Shown one piece after another: positions 16,116 to 26,031 of a DNA stretch of 36,910 bases (its first letter is position 1; every line of letters begins with the position of its first letter). The notes beneath the pieces were generated by a model, which did no database searches, was not told where the DNA came from, and worked only from the letters and a program-made list of their open reading frames with translations. The position numbers and the translations under genes were made by a program. The DNA is from Nitrospinaceae bacterium (GTDB lineage: Bacteria > Nitrospinota > Nitrospinia > Nitrospinales > VA-1), in contig CP070799.1 in NCBI GenBank assembly GCA_020343535.1, positions 1,997,547-2,034,456 on the forward strand. Direction: 5' to 3'.

Positions 16116-19100
16116 ATGCTGAAGCGCACTGTCATCATTGGCCTTGTGGCCGCTTTTTACCTGGCCGGGAATGCTCCCGTCCGGGCCGAAATCGCCTACA
16201 ACGAGCCCCGGCAGTTGACCACCCACCCCGGGGAGGATTTCGCCGCGGTGATATCGCCGGACGGAACCTTCATTATTTATGTGTCGGACCAGTCGGGCAA
16301 CCTCGATCTGTGGATGAAGTTCATCGGCCCCGGGGTCCAGCCTCCGGCGCGCCGCCTCACGCAGCATATCGCCGAGGACAATTCGCCCGCCATCAGCCCG
16401 GACGGCAAGCGGGTGGCGTTCATCTCCCACCGCTTCGACCCGCGCGGCGACATCTTACTCCTCGATCTCGGCGGAGCGGAGGAAGGGGAGGCCGCGCCCG
16501 TCCTCCTCACGGACGACCGGTTGACCGAGGCCGACCCAGTGTGGTCGCGCGATGGAGGCTCCATCTATTTTGTCTCCGAAGATCCGGATACAAGGAAAGA
16601 AGGTCTGTTCCGCATCGATGTCCTTTCCGGCGCGCGTTCCCCCCTGATCGTGGAAGACGCGGTCAACCCCGCACCGTCGCCCGGCGGCGGTCACCTTGCC
16701 TACGCCAGGGGCGGTGCACAGGGCGGCCTGGGCGTCCTGGACCTTGAAACCGGTACGCGGACGGGGCTCACCACCGGCCCCGCCGTCGATATGTTCCCTA
16801 GCTGGCGGGAGGACGGGCGGCTCATCTACTTCGTGCGCTACCAGGACGACACCAACAAGGACGGGCGGCTGGACCTCGACGACAACCCGAATCTGTGGAG
16901 CGTCGAATGGGACGAGGGCCGGCCGGGCCTGCTGCGCCAGCTCACCGACAGTTCCACCTACGACCTCCTCCCCGCCGCCGGGTCCGGCGGGTTGCTCTTC
17001 ACTTCCAACCGAAAAAACAGCATCGATATCTGGCAGGTTCCCGGTCCGGGGTTGCTTCCGCGCATGGAGGGGTACGGCTGGGCGCTGCAGGCTGTGGAGG
17101 ACCTGTGCCCGAACCCCGCGTCCTACCGTTGTTTTTTGACCTACAACAACCTGCTGGGAGAATTCAAGGGGCGAAAGAGCCTGGCGCGCATCCGTTATCA
17201 GCTGGCGCGCGGTTATCAGGAGATGGGGCACCGGGACACCGCGCTGGCCGTCTACCGCGAACTCATCGAGGAGGACCCGGAGCCTGTGGAATACAAGGGG
17301 CTGGCCGAAATCGAACTGTTGCTCCTCGACATCGAGCGCTCCCGGGACGAAGGCCCGACGGCGCATCGCAGGGCCCTTGAGGCCGGGCTGGACGGGCTTG
17401 GCGAATTGTTCGAGCGCTACCGGGGCCGGGGACGGGTGGAATCGCGGGCGCTCTTTGAAACCGGCGCCCTTCATCTCGAGCTCGACGAGCCGGACCGGGC
17501 GCTCGCGTTTTTCAGGAAGGTAACGGAGGAGTACCCCCGGCAGCGGGTCATTTCCGCCGAGGCCGCCTTCGACCAGAGCCGCATCTACAGTTTGGTGGGG
17601 GATCAGCAGAAAGTGGTAGCTGCCTACGTCCAGGTGATCGCCGATTATTACGATGTGGACGCGTGGACCGACCGTGCCATCCAGGAAATTCTCAACCTTT
17701 ATGAACAGGCGCCGACACTGGAGAAGAAGGTTTCCAGTCTGCAGGCCCTCGCCGCCGAGCAATCCGGGCTGCCCCGCCTCGCCGCCGCCGTGCAGAACCG
17801 CATCGGTGAATTGTATCACCTGAATCGGGAAAACCTTCTCGCCAAGGAAGCGTACCGCGAAACCCTGGTTCGCTACCCGGAGGTTGCGGCGCGTGTTTTC
17901 GACGCCCAGGTGGCGCTTGCAAATATCTACGCCGAGGAGGAAAACTTCGAGGAAAGCCTGAAGCTCTATGAGCAACTCGGCGAGTTTAGCGCGCAGGTGG
18001 AGGACCTGCGCGAAGCGGCCCGGCAAGGGTGGATCGAGAAATCCCTGGAGAAGGGAAAGTGGGAGCTGCGGGTCGGTGAAATCAAACTGGCGCTTAAAAC
18101 ATTTCTCAAGGTGATGGAGGAAAGCCCCGCCACGGTGGAGGCGCACCGCGGTTACCTGTCCGCCCAGGCGGCTCTTGGCCAGGCGGCGCAAGCGGTGGCG
18201 TTTTACAAGGAGAGGGTGCGGGAGAATGAAACCTCGGCGGTGGAGGCCTACGCCCTCGGCCTCGCCTATACCTACCTCGACCCGCCCGGCCTCGACGCAG
18301 CCCGGCGAGAGATTTCCCGCGCCATCCTGCAGGACTCCCGGCAGGTTTTCTTTCATCAGACCCTGGGCTGGGTTTTCGAGCAGAAGGACCGCAAAGAGCC
18401 CGGCGGGGATTTTCTTGAGCGGGCCGTCGCGGAATACGAGGTCGCCCTCGCCCTGAACGATGAGACCGCCGATCCCGACAACGAAGCCGACCTGCTGCTC
18501 AATATGGGCAACGGCCACTACCTGCTGAAAAATTATTATGCGGCTTTCCTCTACTACGGCCGGCGCGCCAAGGCCGGGGTGGGATTTTTCAATCCGGCCC
18601 GCGAGGCCATCTTCCGCCAGCGGTTCGGCGAGAGCGCGTTCAAGGTCGGCGAGCCGGAGGCCGCCCTGGCGGAGTATGAGAAGGCGCTGGACCTGGTTTC
18701 CCGGCAAAACGATCTTGCCCGCATGGCCGAGCTCAACGATCGCATCGCGCTGGTGCACCAGGAGCTCGGCCAGCACGCCCGCGCGGTGGATCATTTTTCG
18801 CGCACTCTCGACCTCAACCGGCGGGCCGGCAACATGGGCTCCTTGTCGCGCTCGCTCCGAAACATCGCCAACAACTTGTTCCTGCTGAGCGAGAAAGGCG
18901 ATGACGACAGCCACGCCCTCAACCGGGCGCTCGGGAACTATTTCGCCGCCATCGACAACCTCGAAAAATACGGAGTGGTCGAGAAAAAGAAGAAAAAGAG
19001 ATCGGGGCTCATCGGCATCGACGTTGAGGCCGGCGCGGGCCCGGATGCCTCCGGCGCCGCGACGGGGTTCGACAAGGCGGGCGAGGAAAAACTGATCTTC

Positions 19101-22100
19101 CATTATATTGGCCGCATCTACGCCTCCTTCGGCGAGTACGGCCGCGCGGTGGACTACTTTAAAAAGAAGCTGGAGCGGATTCCAGACAACCTCGACCCGA
19201 AGAAGCACGTGCCGGTGCTACTCGAAAAGGCCCTGCTGCTGAACCAGATCGGATATTACATGCACCTCGGGGGGCAGGGGGAGGAGAGCGTGGAATGGTT
19301 CAGGGCCTCGTACGATATCAGCCGCCAACTGGCCAACGGTCGCGGCATCGCGGTCAACGCCGCCAACATCGGCCGCGTCGTGTTCGAGCAGGCGCGGACC
19401 CTGCCCGCGCCGCGGTTTTTGCCGAGGCTCGCCGATGCCGCGCGCCTGCTCGAGGAAGCGGCGGCGGACGTCCGGGCGATGGAAAATTTTGCCAGCCCGG
19501 AATACCTGGTGCTCATCCAGAATTACCTTGGGGTCTTTCATCACGCCCTGGCCTATCACGGCTCCGGCGTGGCGAGGGCGGAGGATGAGGCCCCGGCGTC
19601 CGCAAAGGCGGCGCTACGGGCGGCGCTCGACGGTCTTGGACGGCAAAGCCAAAGCGCGCTCAAATCCGCGGCGGCGTTAGAGGAAGGCCTGAAGCTGCTG
19701 GATTCGCGCAGCGTCGCCGGCCAACCGCACCTGCGGCAGGCCCTCGGGCAGAACATCGCCCTGTCGCGCTCACTTTTGGGGGGAGGCCCGAAAGGCGCGC
19801 CAGACCCCGCGCCGGTGGCGCCCGCCTGGCTCTGGCGCACGCTTTATCAGGCGGCGCTCACCGCCAGCGAGGGAGAGCGCCTGGATCGCCTGCGCGAAGC
19901 CGAGCGGGAGCTTGACCGCCTGCCCGCGGTGTTTTTGGTGCGCGATGCGCCGGGCGTGAAATTAATGGAAGACCTTTACCGGGAGCTCACCGCCTCATTA
20001 TTTGCCGCAGGAAGTATCGAGGAGGCCCTGCGTTTTTCCGAGAAGGGGCGGCAGCAGGCACTCCTCGCCCGGCAGCCCCGCCTCAAATTCGAGGATGCCG
20101 ACCGCCAGGCATACCAAGACGAGATCGATTCCCTTGGCGGGCGACTGCGGACGCTGGCCGAGGCGGCGGAAGAGGCGGAGGCCTTCGAAGCGGCGCTTGC
20201 CGAATACCAGGAGTTTCTCGCGATGGTCCGGGAGGACGACCCCCGGCTCGCGGTGCTTCTTACGCCGGACGCGCCGGATCCGAAGGACATAGCGCCCCTT
20301 CTCGCGCCGGGGGCTGGGTTGCTCAAGGTGCAACGGGTGGACGATGCCCTCCTGCTCTGGCTCATCGGCGGCGGTGGGGTGAAAGGCGAGCGGGTGGGGT
20401 TGCCCGCGGGGCTTTCGGGCCGCTTATCCGCCGGGCCCTTGACGGCGCCCACCGGGGCCGAAGCCGCTTTGCTGGCCTCGATCCTCGCGCCAGTTCAGGC
20501 CGAGCTCGAGCGGGCGAAGACGCTTTACCTGATCGCTGACGGGGCGCTCGAATTCCTGCCTTGGGCCGCGGCGCCCCTCGGCCCGGCGACGCTGGCCGAG
20601 AAAATGCCGTTGGTGTTCCTTGAGTCGGTCACGCACCTGAAATGGGCCACCGCCGCCCGCAACCTGTACAGCTCCCGTTACCTGGGGGTGGAATCGCCGC
20701 CGCTGCCCGCGCTGTCGGGGAAATTCGCCTCGGCGGAAACCCTGGCGGGCGACGCTGCCACCGGCGAGGCGTTTCGCGAACGGTGGGCGCATTTCGGCGT
20801 GGTCCACATCGACACGCCCGCCAGGCTCAGCCCCGACGATGCGGCTATCAACCTGACGGGCATGGAAAACCGCTTTGAACGCCTGGGCTTAAGCGACCTG
20901 CTCACACAGCCGGTCGAGGCGCATCTGTTCGCACTCGGCGACGTGGACGTTCGCTTCGATCCCGAAACCCGCCTGAGCCCCACCGCACCCCTCATCCGCG
21001 CGCTCACCTTCAAGGGCTATCCCGGCGTGTTGTTGCGCGCCGGCCCGAAGGATGAGGCCCTGCACGCCGAACTGTTGAATCTGTTCTTCGAGCGCTTGCC
21101 CGAGGGCCGCCCCGCCCGGGCCCTGCAGCTCGCGCAGGTCGAACTCGCCCGGCGGCATCCGGGCAATCTCGCCTGGGCAGGGTACCGGTTCTACGGGTTT
21201 CCCGGCATGGAGGAGGAAGAGAAAAACCTGTTTGCGCGCACGCATTTCGACGCCAACGTCGAGGCCGGGGCGAAGGCCTTTCTGGCGAAAGACTGGCTCG
21301 CGGCCATCGACCACCTGGAAAAGGCGCTGGCGCTCGTTCGCTTTCTTCCAGATTCGGCGCAGGCGATCAAGCTTCGGCAGACCCTCGCCCAGGCCGCCTA
21401 CAATCGGGAGGATTACCGCAAAGCCATCCATTACCAGGAGGCACTCCTGCCCGCCGTCGAACAGGCCGACGACCCGGAGGTGTTGGCCGAGGCCCTTTAC
21501 TTCCTCGGCATCCTCGAATCGCGGGCGGAAAACTTTCCTAAATCGGTGGAGCACCTGAAGCGGGCGCTGTCCATTTTCGAGCAATATGAAATTCTCGACC
21601 GGCTAGCCGAAAGCTACAGCACGCTGGGCATCGTCGAGGAAAACGCCCTCGACTACGACCAGGCCCTGGAAGCCTTCCGCCGTTCGCTCGAGATCAATCA
21701 GGAGATCGGCGAAGAGCTCAACCGCGGCCGCGAGCTTCGGCGCATCGGACGGATTTATTATCTCCGGCTCAGCCGCTACGCCGACGCTCGGAAATACTTC
21801 ACCGACGCCTACGACCTGTTCGCCGGGCTCGATGAAAAGGAGCAGATGGCCGAAAGCCTGCTGGAACTCGGCCTGGTCAGCGAAAAACAGGGCGACTTCG
21901 AGCGGGCGCTGGATTATTACCAGCGGGCCGAGGAGCTCGCGGCCGGTGAGGAGATGCGGGCGGTGCTGTCGAAAGCGCTTCTCTACCAGGCCAATTCGCA
22001 CTGGTATCAGGGCGCCTATCAGCAGGCTTTCCGCTTTCAGAAAAGCGCCCTCGACATCGCCGAAGCCCTCGGCGACAAGCGTCAGGAAGTGTTCATTTAT

Positions 22101-24083
22101 AATACGCTGGGACTCATCCATTGGACACTGAACGATTCCAAGCGGGCGCTGGAGAACCTGGAAAAGAGCCTTGAACTCGCCCGCGAAATCGCCTCGCCGC
22201 TGGATATCGCGACGGCCTACAACAACATCGGCCTGGTGCACCGGAAGAACGAGGCGTACGAAACGTCCATCGATTTCTTCAGCAAGGCCCTGGAAAAAGA
22301 CATCGAACTCAAATCCAAGTGGGGGCAGGGCTACACCCACCGCAATCTCGGCATGAGTCTGCTGAGGCTTGGCAGGCTCGACGAGGCGGAGACGCACATC
22401 GAACAGGCCGTCGTCCTAAGCGACGCTATCGGCAACCACATCAACCTTGTCAAATCGCTGCTGGAGTGCGGCCACCTGGCTCTGGAGAGAAAGAGCTTCG
22501 AGAAAGCCATCGAGGTTTTCAGGGAGACGGCGAAGCGGGAGGAAACGGTCAACCTGCCCGAGGTGCGGTGGCGCGCCCTTCGGGGCGAGGGCGCCGCCCT
22601 GGTCGCCGGCGGCCGCCGCAGGGAGGCGGCGGCGGTCTACAAGGAAGCGGTGGCGGTGGTGGATCGGCTGCGCGCCGCCATCAAGATCGAGGAGTTTCAG
22701 AACGGTTTCCTCACCGACAAGCAGGACGTTTATAAGGAACTGGTGCTTCTCCTGCTCGATATGGGGCGGGTGGAGGAGGCGTTCAACTACGCCGAGAAGG
22801 CCAAGTCGCGCAGTTTCATCGATCTGCTCGGCAACCAGAGATTCAGCCTCAAGAACGACGTGAGCCAGAGGCTCTACGATCAGCTGATGGCGAGCAAGCA
22901 ATCGATCCGCCTGATCGAGGACGCGCTGGCCGAGGCGCGAAGCAAGGAAGATGAGGCCGGGGCCACCCGGCTCGCGGGCGAGCTCGAGGCGGCGCGCAAC
23001 GGTTACCAGGACCTGCTCATCGCGGCCAAGGAGGAGAGCCCGCAGATCTCAAGCTTCGTCACCGTCGACGCCATTGAACTCGACGCCCTGCAGGGGCTTC
23101 TGGAAGAGGGGACGGCGCTGGTCGAGTACCTGGTGACCAGGCAGGAGCTCGTCGCCTGGGTGGTGACGAAAGGGGGCATCGAGGTGGTTCGCACTGCCGT
23201 CGCCGAGGCCGACCTGAACGCCAGGATCGCCGATTACAGGAAGCGTATTCAACAGCTCGCGCCAGTAGAGGAGGTGTCGGAGCGGTTGCATGGCTGGCTG
23301 ATCGCGCCGCTGGCCGGGCGCATCGCGGAGGCGCGCGTGCTCGGCATTGTGCCGCACGGGCACCTGCATTACCTGTCCTTCGCCTCGCTCAAGGACAAGG
23401 AGGCCTACCTCATCGAACGGCACCCGCTGTTCTATTCACCCAGCGCCTCGGTGCTCAGGTACACCTTTGGGCGAAAGCGCGAGATCAGCGGCCCGGTGAG
23501 GGTGCTGGCGCTCGGCAACCCGGACCTCGGCGATTTCAATTACGACCTGCCGCTGGCCGAAATGGAGGCCAACGCCATCCGCTGGGACTTTCCGACCGTT
23601 GACGTGTTGACGCGCGAGAAGGCGACGGAAACCTGGCTCAAGGAGCACATCGGCGATTATCAGATCATCCACATCGCCTCGCACGGCGAATTCGATCCGG
23701 TCAACCCGCTGTTCTCCTCGCTCAAGTTGACGAAGGACGAAGCCGCCGATGGCAACTTCGAGGTCAACGAAGTGTTTTCGCTCAAGATCGACGCCGACAT
23801 CGTCACCCTGAGCGCCTGCCAGACCGGACTTGGCGACATCAAGGGCGGCGACGAGCTGGTGGGCCTGAACCGCGCGTTCATCTACGCCGGCACGCACTCC
23901 ATCCTTTCCTCCCTGTGGCGGGTGAGCGACATCTCGACGGCGGTGCTCATCAAGCATTTCTACCGCAACTTCGCGCATGGCGACAAGGCCGAAAGCCTGC
24001 GCAAGGCGCAGCTCCTCGTCAAGAAGTTCTACCCCCATCCCTCCTACTGGGCCGGGTTCAGCCTGAGCGGCGACCATCGCTGA
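16116..24083 (+). CDS. Giant exported PD40-TPR-CHAT protein with two CHAT domains
   Basis: A 2655-aa protein, predicted to be exported by a signal peptide (MLKRTVIIGLVAAFYLAG..., cleavage near VRAE). Residues about 30-310 form a TolB/PD40 beta-propeller with repeated SPDGxxIxYVS-type blades. Residues about 350-1200 are TPR helices. About 1395-1705 is a CHAT-like domain without catalytic cysteine. About 1715-2200 is a second TPR array of kinesin-light-chain style. About 2325-2655 is a complete CHAT domain with H2523 (IASHGE) and C2568 (LSACQTG), the caspase-like dyad. CHAT domains are clan CD peptidases, so a regulated protease is likely; the substrate is unknown. The start is ATG 16116, since an upstream ATG at 16059 overlaps a TATAAT. 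The gene stands alone between divergent nuoN and a convergent gene. Confidence 0.93.
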   Translation: MLKRTVIIGLVAAFYLAGNAPVRAEIAYNEPRQLTTHPGEDFAAVISPDGTFIIYVSDQSGNLDLWMKFIGPGVQPPARRLTQHIAEDNSPAISPDGKRVAFISHRFDPRGDILLLDLGGAEEGEAAPVLLTDDRLTEADPVWSRDGGSIYFVSEDPDTRKEGLFRIDVLSGARSPLIVEDAVNPAPSPGGGHLAYARGGAQGGLGVLDLETGTRTGLTTGPAVDMFPSWREDGRLIYFVRYQDDTNKDGRLDLDDNPNLWSVEWDEGRPGLLRQLTDSSTYDLLPAAGSGGLLFTSNRKNSIDIWQVPGPGLLPRMEGYGWALQAVEDLCPNPASYRCFLTYNNLLGEFKGRKSLARIRYQLARGYQEMGHRDTALAVYRELIEEDPEPVEYKGLAEIELLLLDIERSRDEGPTAHRRALEAGLDGLGELFERYRGRGRVESRALFETGALHLELDEPDRALAFFRKVTEEYPRQRVISAEAAFDQSRIYSLVGDQQKVVAAYVQVIADYYDVDAWTDRAIQEILNLYEQAPTLEKKVSSLQALAAEQSGLPRLAAAVQNRIGELYHLNRENLLAKEAYRETLVRYPEVAARVFDAQVALANIYAEEENFEESLKLYEQLGEFSAQVEDLREAARQGWIEKSLEKGKWELRVGEIKLALKTFLKVMEESPATVEAHRGYLSAQAALGQAAQAVAFYKERVRENETSAVEAYALGLAYTYLDPPGLDAARREISRAILQDSRQVFFHQTLGWVFEQKDRKEPGGDFLERAVAEYEVALALNDETADPDNEADLLLNMGNGHYLLKNYYAAFLYYGRRAKAGVGFFNPAREAIFRQRFGESAFKVGEPEAALAEYEKALDLVSRQNDLARMAELNDRIALVHQELGQHARAVDHFSRTLDLNRRAGNMGSLSRSLRNIANNLFLLSEKGDDDSHALNRALGNYFAAIDNLEKYGVVEKKKKKRSGLIGIDVEAGAGPDASGAATGFDKAGEEKLIFHYIGRIYASFGEYGRAVDYFKKKLERIPDNLDPKKHVPVLLEKALLLNQIGYYMHLGGQGEESVEWFRASYDISRQLANGRGIAVNAANIGRVVFEQARTLPAPRFLPRLADAARLLEEAAADVRAMENFASPEYLVLIQNYLGVFHHALAYHGSGVARAEDEAPASAKAALRAALDGLGRQSQSALKSAAALEEGLKLLDSRSVAGQPHLRQALGQNIALSRSLLGGGPKGAPDPAPVAPAWLWRTLYQAALTASEGERLDRLREAERELDRLPAVFLVRDAPGVKLMEDLYRELTASLFAAGSIEEALRFSEKGRQQALLARQPRLKFEDADRQAYQDEIDSLGGRLRTLAEAAEEAEAFEAALAEYQEFLAMVREDDPRLAVLLTPDAPDPKDIAPLLAPGAGLLKVQRVDDALLLWLIGGGGVKGERVGLPAGLSGRLSAGPLTAPTGAEAALLASILAPVQAELERAKTLYLIADGALEFLPWAAAPLGPATLAEKMPLVFLESVTHLKWATAARNLYSSRYLGVESPPLPALSGKFASAETLAGDAATGEAFRERWAHFGVVHIDTPARLSPDDAAINLTGMENRFERLGLSDLLTQPVEAHLFALGDVDVRFDPETRLSPTAPLIRALTFKGYPGVLLRAGPKDEALHAELLNLFFERLPEGRPARALQLAQVELARRHPGNLAWAGYRFYGFPGMEEEEKNLFARTHFDANVEAGAKAFLAKDWLAAIDHLEKALALVRFLPDSAQAIKLRQTLAQAAYNREDYRKAIHYQEALLPAVEQADDPEVLAEALYFLGILESRAENFPKSVEHLKRALSIFEQYEILDRLAESYSTLGIVEENALDYDQALEAFRRSLEINQEIGEELNRGRELRRIGRIYYLRLSRYADARKYFTDAYDLFAGLDEKEQMAESLLELGLVSEKQGDFERALDYYQRAEELAAGEEMRAVLSKALLYQANSHWYQGAYQQAFRFQKSALDIAEALGDKRQEVFIYNTLGLIHWTLNDSKRALENLEKSLELAREIASPLDIATAYNNIGLVHRKNEAYETSIDFFSKALEKDIELKSKWGQGYTHRNLGMSLLRLGRLDEAETHIEQAVVLSDAIGNHINLVKSLLECGHLALERKSFEKAIEVFRETAKREETVNLPEVRWRALRGEGAALVAGGRRREAAAVYKEAVAVVDRLRAAIKIEEFQNGFLTDKQDVYKELVLLLLDMGRVEEAFNYAEKAKSRSFIDLLGNQRFSLKNDVSQRLYDQLMASKQSIRLIEDALAEARSKEDEAGATRLAGELEAARNGYQDLLIAAKEESPQISSFVTVDAIELDALQGLLEEGTALVEYLVTRQELVAWVVTKGGIEVVRTAVAEADLNARIADYRKRIQQLAPVEEVSERLHGWLIAPLAGRIAEARVLGIVPHGHLHYLSFASLKDKEAYLIERHPLFYSPSASVLRYTFGRKREISGPVRVLALGNPDLGDFNYDLPLAEMEANAIRWDFPTVDVLTREKATETWLKEHIGDYQIIHIASHGEFDPVNPLFSSLKLTKDEAADGNFEVNEVFSLKIDADIVTLSACQTGLGDIKGGDELVGLNRAFIYAGTHSILSSLWRVSDISTAVLIKHFYRNFAHGDKAESLRKAQLLVKKFYPHPSYWAGFSLSGDHR

Positions 24084-24117
24084 TTTCATTTATTTGTCGC
24101 AACGGCGCTTGCGCCTC

Positions 24118-24786
24118 TCAGGACGGAACCTCATCGGGGCCTGGAAAAACCCGGCTGGCTTCCAGAAGGACCCAACGTTCGGACGTGTCGCCGATCACCA
24201 GGTCGAGATGATCGCCGATGCGCACCCGTTCGAGGATATTGTCCGAGAGGCGCAGAGAAAGGTCGTCTTTTTCCCGGGGGCAATGCAGGTGGATGCGGTC
24301 GCTTGAGATTTTCGCGACGCGAAACAGCGTGGCTCGGGTGAGGACGATTTCCGGCGGGGAAGCCAGCACCCGCTGGGCCTCGGCGTCGAGAAGGTGGCTG
24401 AGTTCCAGGCAGCGGCTCTGCTCGCCCGCCAGTTCGCGCATCAGGCAGTCCACCGCCAACTCTCCCAGCCCGGCCGGGTCGCCCCTTTTGTCAAGCCACT
24501 GTAGGAAGGAATACACCTCGAACAGGATGGCGTTGATCTCGTTTTTATCGGTGACGGAATTGAACGGCAGGAAAGCGACGATGAAATGGCTGAGATGCAG
24601 GGGCCGCAGGTTTTTCGGCTCGGCGGTGAGGCGCGGGTTTTCTTCCGGTCCCTCCGTCGCGAGGCCCGTTTCGACGAGGCTTTGGTGAAACAGGGCGATG
24701 CTCTTTCCCAACTCGCCCGCCGGCAGGTCCGCCGGAGCGATGCGGTGGAGGCGCGCGTATTCGGCCATGTGGTCGTACAGCGTCAC
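24118..24786 (-). CDS. Hypothetical protein coupled to the PhnW-like aminotransferase (222 aa)
   Basis: No family recognised. The first half is helical (MAEYARLHRIAPADL, SIALFHQSLVETGL, FLPFNSVTDKNEINAILFEVYSFLQWLDKRG). The second half looks like beta-strands (EIVLTRATLFRVAKIS, DRIHLHCP, RIGDHLDLVIGDTSERWVLLEASRVFPG). There is no signal peptide or membrane helix. The GTG start (24786) overlaps the stop of the aminotransferase gene as GTGA, so translation is probably coupled and the products may work together. It ends 34 nt from the end of the giant CHAT gene, which converges on it. Confidence 0.72.
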   Translation of the reverse strand: MTLYDHMAEYARLHRIAPADLPAGELGKSIALFHQSLVETGLATEGPEENPRLTAEPKNLRPLHLSHFIVAFLPFNSVTDKNEINAILFEVYSFLQWLDKRGDPAGLGELAVDCLMRELAGEQSRCLELSHLLDAEAQRVLASPPEIVLTRATLFRVAKISSDRIHLHCPREKDDLSLRLSDNILERVRIGDHLDLVIGDTSERWVLLEASRVFPGPDEVPS

Positions 24787-25886
24787 GGCCGGCCCCCGCT
24801 GCGGGAAGAGTGCTCGGCGAGGGTCTCTCCCAGCGCTTGCAAAAACGTGTCGAATTCGGCGGGTTGGATGTCGCCGATGTTGGCGATCCGGAAGGCGTGG
24901 CTCTTCAGGTTGCCCTGGCCGGCGTAAATGACGAACCCGGCCGCCTTGAGGCGATCGTGCAGTTTGGGGTAGGCGAGGCCGTCCGGCAGCTTCAGGGCGG
25001 TGAGCACATTGGATTGCCACTCTTCGGGGAGAAGGGCGGACAGGCCCATTTCGGCAAACCCATTTCTTAACCGGAGAGCCGCGGCGCGGGTGCGTTCGAT
25101 CCGGCGGGCGACGGTTTCTTCCGCCAATTCGTCGAGGGCGGCATCGAAGGCGTAGTGCGCTTGCACGGCGGGGGTGAACAAGGTTTGCCCCGATTCCTGG
25201 GCGCGGTGGTGCGCCGCCAGGTTGAAGTACAGCGAACGCGCGGGGATGGCCTCCAGGCGGGGAAGGTCGTCCTTCCGCACCAGGGCGAAGGACACGCCGG
25301 GAAGTCCCTGCACGCATTTGTTGGCGGTGCCCACCGCCAGATCGACGGTGTCAAAATCGAAGGTATCACCGGCGAGGCTGCTGATGGCGTCGACGAGCAC
25401 TTTCTTGCCGGCGCGGCGTGCAAGGGCGCTCGCTTCGGCAAGGGGGTTGAGCAGTCCGGTGGTGGTTTCGTGATGGACCAGGGCCATCGCCTCGATGCTG
25501 GGGTCGGCCGCCAGCGCCTGTTCGACGGCGGCCAGGTCCGGCGGGGTTCCCCACGGCGTTTCCATCACGGTTCGGGGGATGCCGTGGACCTCGGCGATTC
25601 TGGCGATGCGCTCGCCGTAAACCCCGTTCGAAATAACGAGGAGCTTGCGTTCCGGCGACACGAACGAACAGACGGCCATCTCCAGCGCCGCAGTGCCGGA
25701 GCCTGAAATCAGCACCGGCGTGAATTCATTGCCGACGCCGAACACCCCGGCGAGCTTGCGGCGGATGGCTTGCGCGAGCAGGGCGAATTCTTCCTCGCGG
25801 TGGCACAGGTCGCCCCGAAGCTGGGCGCGGGCCACCTTCTCGCTGACGTTCACCGGTCCGGGGTTGAGCAGAACCGTTCGTTTCAT
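24783..25886 (-). CDS. phnW: Class V aminotransferase, PhnW-like (2-aminoethylphosphonate-pyruvate transaminase family)
   Basis: This 367-aa PLP enzyme of the class V fold begins LLNPGPVNVSEKV. It has GSGTAALEMAV in the cofactor pocket, VDAISSLAGD with the PLP-ring Asp, and the lysine motif TANKCVQGLPGVSF, which closely matches the PhnW lysine motif. Family members move the amino group of 2-aminoethylphosphonate, or a serine/alanine-type donor, to pyruvate or glyoxylate. No other phosphonate genes are nearby, so the exact substrate is unproven. ATG 25886 has GAAGGA about 6 nt upstream. It is coupled to an unknown gene downstream by a GTGA overlap and divergent from the DUF4159 gene. Confidence 0.78.
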   Translation of the reverse strand: MKRTVLLNPGPVNVSEKVARAQLRGDLCHREEEFALLAQAIRRKLAGVFGVGNEFTPVLISGSGTAALEMAVCSFVSPERKLLVISNGVYGERIARIAEVHGIPRTVMETPWGTPPDLAAVEQALAADPSIEAMALVHHETTTGLLNPLAEASALARRAGKKVLVDAISSLAGDTFDFDTVDLAVGTANKCVQGLPGVSFALVRKDDLPRLEAIPARSLYFNLAAHHRAQESGQTLFTPAVQAHYAFDAALDELAEETVARRIERTRAAALRLRNGFAEMGLSALLPEEWQSNVLTALKLPDGLAYPKLHDRLKAAGFVIYAGQGNLKSHAFRIANIGDIQPAEFDTFLQALGETLAEHSSRSGGRP

Positions 25887-25996
25887 CCTTATTCCTTCGT
25901 GTTTCTTTTTTATGGGCGGCGTATTCGCCATTGGGCGCCAGTCTAACTCAGGGGATCAGGCAAGGCAAAAGGAAATCCCGCTATTAAGGAACTCGA

Positions 25997-26025
25997 TTGA
26001 AAACCGGCGCGATCCTGTTTAAACT
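25997..26025 (+). promoter_or_regulatory. Promoter placing transcription start at the DUF4159 start codon
   Basis: TTGAAA (25997-26002, 5 of 6), a 17-nt spacer and TAAACT (26020-26025, 4 of 6). The expected start of transcription is at about 26032, the A of the ATG, and no ribosome binding site precedes that ATG. This predicts a leaderless mRNA. Confidence 0.45.
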
Positions 26026-26031
26026 CAAATC

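Noticed and set aside
16455-19208. A very long open frame (about 917 codons) on the minus strand inside the giant CHAT gene
   Set aside because: It is a shadow caused by G+C-rich codon use on the plus strand; its translation has no domain-like pattern, while the plus-strand frame has clear propeller and TPR motifs.
24102-24117. Hairpin GGCGC/GCGCC between the giant gene and its convergent neighbour as a terminator
   Set aside because: The loop is only 2 nt unless the stem is shortened to 4 bp, and no T-run follows on either strand.
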